Made by a program: the position numbers and the translations under genes
Assembly (NCBI GenBank): GCA_013812385.1
Contig: JACCTM010000472.1
Coordinates: 1 to 7,949 of the forward strand
Length of the DNA: 7,949 bases
Origin: Geodermatophilaceae bacterium
GTDB lineage: Bacteria; Actinomycetota; Actinomycetes; Mycobacteriales; Geodermatophilaceae
Reading direction: 5' to 3'
The notes under the pieces: generated by a model
The model's database searches: none
Told to the model about the DNA's origin: nothing
The model's input: only the letters and a program-made list of their open reading frames with translations
In this document: positions 5,819 through 7,949 of the stretch, piece after piece
Layout of the letters: the number at the start of each line of letters is the position of its first letter
Position numbering within the stretch: position 1 is the stretch's first letter

Positions 5819-6933
5819 CGGACCAGCACCCGTTGCCGGGCCTCGTCATAAGCCCGGTCGAGTTCGTCGACGACGCTGGAGGGGGTGAACAGCGACACGG
5901 CGCGGCGACGGCCCTGCTGTGCCTCCCGCTGCCACAGGTCGGGATCATCGAGGCGTCGTGCGGTCGCGTCGAGGAGGTCGGACATGGCGCCCAACGCTAC
6001 GACGGCGCCGCCGGCTACGGCAGGATCCTCGCCGATCACCTCCGCAACACCGTTGGCCCGCGTGGCCACGACCGGCCGCCCGCAGGACATCGCTTCGACG
6101 ATCGCCAGACCGACGGTCTCGTAGCGGGACGGCTGCACGAGCACGTCACAGGCCCAGATCCACGGTCGGACATCGGCTTGGGCCGGAAAGGCGTGGATTG
6201 TCTTGCCCCACTGGGTCGGAGACAGATCTTGCAGGTGTGACTTGTCGCCGATGCCGACGATCACCAACTGGGTGTTCGGAATGGGGTTTGCCTCCCACGC
6301 GGCGACGAGTTGGTCCTGGCCCTTCTGACGATGGATGCGGCCCAGGCAGAGCACCACGCGAGGCCCAGGAAGTTGCAGTTCCGTACGGTACTTGGTGCGG
6401 GCCTCCGGCTCAGCCACGGTGAAGTACTCGGTGTCCAGGGGTACGCCGAGGGCACGCCCTGGTGTGGTGATGCCAGCGCGGTGGCCTTCTTCGATCTCGT
6501 CCCAGCAGTTGGCCACCATCCCGGTGGTGGACCGGCTGGCCCGGCGCTCCACGGCCCACAGCAGGCGCCGGAATCGCGGATCGTCGAGCGCGTCGACCGA
6601 CCAGGCATGCGGTTGATACACGATCGGGGTGTCGACAAGTCTCGACAGCAGCGGTGCCCGGCCGAGCTGCCCTGCCCAGAACGAGTGCAGGTGGATCACG
6701 TCGGGCCGAATCCGACGGATGATGCGGAGAAACTGGGCTGCCGCGATCGGGTAGCTGTGCGGCCGGCTGCGAGCCAGCTGCCAGTGATGTTCGTTGACCG
6801 ACGGCCAGCCCAACGCCGTCGCGGGCGAGAGCAGGTGCACCTCATGTCCCCGCCGCACCTGTTCGGCGGTGAGCTGTTTGAGGTAGTTGACGACACCGCC
6901 GGGAGGCGTTTCCTGCACGTGCAACACCAGCAT
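5815..6933 (-). CDS. GT4-family glycosyltransferase
   Basis: This is a retaining GT-B glycosyltransferase that probably adds a sugar to the lipid-linked glycan at the cytosolic face of the membrane. The 372-residue product has the usual length. The N-terminal acceptor domain opens with LHVQETPPGGVVNYL (4-18), whose glycines form the loop near the nucleotide sugar. The hinge is followed by VVLCLGRIHRQKGQDQLV (193-210). The donor domain contains PSRYETVGLAIVEAMSCGRPVVA (268-290), with the EX7E motif at Glu272 and Glu280, and ANGVAEVI (293-300). No membrane segment is seen. ATG at 6933 fits the family N-terminus. The ribosome binding site is weak: AAAGGG lies 12 bases upstream inside a potential hairpin. 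The gene lies 65 bp after ST3 and overlaps ST2 by four bases. Donor sugar and linkage cannot be told; a hexuronic acid or hexose is plausible given ugd nearby. Confidence 0.9.
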   Translation of the reverse strand: MLVLHVQETPPGGVVNYLKQLTAEQVRRGHEVHLLSPATALGWPSVNEHHWQLARSRPHSYPIAAAQFLRIIRRIRPDVIHLHSFWAGQLGRAPLLSRLVDTPIVYQPHAWSVDALDDPRFRRLLWAVERRASRSTTGMVANCWDEIEEGHRAGITTPGRALGVPLDTEYFTVAEPEARTKYRTELQLPGPRVVLCLGRIHRQKGQDQLVAAWEANPIPNTQLVIVGIGDKSHLQDLSPTQWGKTIHAFPAQADVRPWIWACDVLVQPSRYETVGLAIVEAMSCGRPVVATRANGVAEVIGEDPAVAGGAVVALGAMSDLLDATARRLDDPDLWQREAQQGRRRAVSLFTPSSVVDELDRAYDEARQRVLVR

Positions 6934-6935
6934 CG

Positions 6936-6953
6936 AAAAAGGAAGCCCTTTCC
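6936..6953 (-). promoter_or_regulatory. Small hairpin with T-run just before the glycosyltransferase start
   Basis: On the minus strand GGAAAGGGCTTCCTTTTT precedes the start codon by two bases. It can fold as AAAGG/CCTTT around GCTT, or as GGAA/TTCC, and ends in five Ts, like a minimal intrinsic terminator or attenuator. It also contains the only visible ribosome binding site candidate (AAAGGG, 6951-6946). The stem is only four or five pairs, so a chance match is possible. Confidence 0.25.
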
Positions 6954-6998
6954 ATGCCGAGTAACCGAGTTCGGGACGGTGCGAAGCCTACCGCCGCC

Positions 6999-7937
6999 TC
7001 ATGTCTTCCATCCGGAGGTCTGCCGTCCGGAGGTCGTCCATCCGGAGAGATCCAGCTGGAGCCGTGCGGCCAGCCTGTCGATGTCCGAGGCGAAGTAGAC
7101 GGCCAGCTCCGCCCTGATCTCTTCGGAAACCCGGGGGTTGGCCGTCGAACGCCACATCCGTTCCTTGACCGCTGCGGCCAAGGGGTTACTGGTCGTACGC
7201 GACCACTGCCGCAACCGACGTACCGGCGCCTCCAGGACGGCCGGCGGACGGTGCGTGAGCCGCCGCAGGATTGCCGAGCGGTAGGTCTTGTTGCTGGCGT
7301 TGTGGACGTCGAAGCTCGGCTGCGGCAGGGCGTCGATGCCCAGGAACGCGGTCAGCTCCCTCCAGGTCCGGCCGGGATCGCGGGCCAGGTCGTCGAACAG
7401 GACGACGTGCACCGACTCCCTCGGCACGGCGTCCAGCAGTCGATCGACCGCGGCGCCGAGGCCTCCGATCATCGGGTAATCCAGCAACTTCGGATCGAGC
7501 GGATCGGTGTCCGGCAGCCCCCCGTCGAGGCTGCGATGCCACGCGGCGGCGAAGTCGGTCTCGGTCTCGTTGAGCGTGATCAGCTGCGTCCGGTGCCAGG
7601 AGATCAGGAGATCGACCGGATTGCGCAGGGCAACCACGAAGCGGGGTTGTGTTACTGCGCTGGTGATGTCCGGCACGGCTGTCTCTGAGTACAGGTACGT
7701 CGTGGAACCGTCCACCCGCAGCCTTGCCGCCTGGGCCTGCGGACCGGCGTACAGCGCCTCGTAGGCCGCCCGGGAATCGAAGCCGTAGTGCGCCCGCATC
7801 CGCGGGTAGTCAGCGGCCCAGTAGTAGGACTCCTTGGGCACCGACAGGTAGACCGAGCGATGATCGGCCAGCCAGCGGCTCAACGACGTCGTTCCGCACT
7901 TGGGTGCGCCGACGAGATAGACGTTGGCCAGGCTCAC
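6999..7937 (-). CDS. PAPS-dependent sulfotransferase ST3, paralogue of ST1
   Basis: This 312-residue carbohydrate-type sulfotransferase is closely related to ST1: 38 of the first 60 residues are identical by hand count, and the similarity runs to about residue 245 without large gaps. Motifs are GAPKCGTTSLS (10-20, Lys13), PKESYYW (34-40, Glu36), DGSTTYLY (76-83) and RNPVDLLISWHR (105-116, Arg105 and Ser113). The C-terminus ends in three five-residue repeats (SGWTT, SGRQT, SGWKT; 298-312) that ST1 lacks. The start is GTG, chosen by alignment with ST1. The frame stays open to the window edge, but the extra residues available are few. The GTG is embedded in GTGA, so an upstream gene ending there by a four-base overlap is possible. 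It is the first visible gene of the operon. The acceptor is unknown; it may sulfate a different position from ST1. Confidence 0.86.
   Translation of the reverse strand: MSLANVYLVGAPKCGTTSLSRWLADHRSVYLSVPKESYYWAADYPRMRAHYGFDSRAAYEALYAGPQAQAARLRVDGSTTYLYSETAVPDITSAVTQPRFVVALRNPVDLLISWHRTQLITLNETETDFAAAWHRSLDGGLPDTDPLDPKLLDYPMIGGLGAAVDRLLDAVPRESVHVVLFDDLARDPGRTWRELTAFLGIDALPQPSFDVHNASNKTYRSAILRRLTHRPPAVLEAPVRRLRQWSRTTSNPLAAAVKERMWRSTANPRVSEEIRAELAVYFASDIDRLAARLQLDLSGWTTSGRQTSGWKT
7006..7050 (-). repeat. Three imperfect 15-bp tandem repeats in the 3' end of the ST3 gene
   Basis: Units at 7006-7020, 7021-7035 and 7036-7050 share a TCCGGAG core at the same place (for example TTCCATCCGGAGGTC and TGCCGTCCGGAGGTC). 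The period is a multiple of three, so the reading frame is kept, and the array encodes SGWTT-SGRQT-SGWKT immediately before the stop. Such arrays expand or shrink by slippage without frameshift, so tail length may vary between strains. Confidence 0.7.
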
Positions 7938-7949
7938 CGCATCACCGGC

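Noticed and set aside
6310..7098. A 262-codon + strand open frame across the glycosyltransferase and ST3
   Set aside because: It is an antisense shadow of two well-supported genes and of the gap between them.
1..7949. CRISPR arrays, tRNA or rRNA genes, insertion sequences, attachment sites
   Set aside because: None was seen. The only direct repeats are the short arrays listed, and no transposase or integrase motif appears in any frame.

Overview
The window is very GC-rich, uses GTG and TTG starts alongside ATG, and has strong G/C bias at third codon positions. Together with the protein families, this suggests a high-GC actinobacterium; the genus cannot be named from this sequence. It is a compact cell-surface or exopolysaccharide locus with seven protein-coding genes. 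I see no RNA genes, insertion sequences or CRISPR arrays.

Layout. Bases 1-188 are upstream sequence of uncertain content. A UDP-glucose 6-dehydrogenase gene (189-1511, + strand) makes UDP-glucuronate. It converges on six genes that all lie on the minus strand. In minus-strand transcription order these are: sulfotransferase ST3 (7937-6999), a GT4-type glycosyltransferase (6933-5815), sulfotransferase ST2 (5818-4877), sulfotransferase ST1 (4869-3937), a polyprenyl-phosphate sugar-1-phosphate transferase with a membrane anchor (3770-2265), and a low-molecular-weight protein tyrosine phosphatase (2173-1598). ST3-GT-ST2-ST1 look like one operon: GT and ST2 overlap by an ATGA, and the ribosome binding site of ST1 sits on the stop codon of ST2. 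A 166-bp gap then carries a candidate terminator, a candidate promoter and two identical 13-bp repeats just before the polyprenyl transferase. Two more hairpins separate that gene from the phosphatase.

How the genes fit together (inference). The polyprenyl transferase would load the first sugar onto the lipid carrier, and the GT4 enzyme would extend the chain. The dehydrogenase would supply a uronic acid donor. Three PAPS-dependent sulfotransferases would decorate the chain with sulfate, and the tyrosine phosphatase would regulate assembly or export. The predicted product is therefore a sulfated, probably uronic-acid-containing polysaccharide or glycolipid, which is uncommon in bacteria. ST1 and ST3 are clear paralogues flanking the GT-ST2 pair, whereas ST2 belongs to a different sulfotransferase branch. 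No flippase, polymerase, tyrosine autokinase or PAPS-synthesis gene is in the window, so it shows only part of the pathway.
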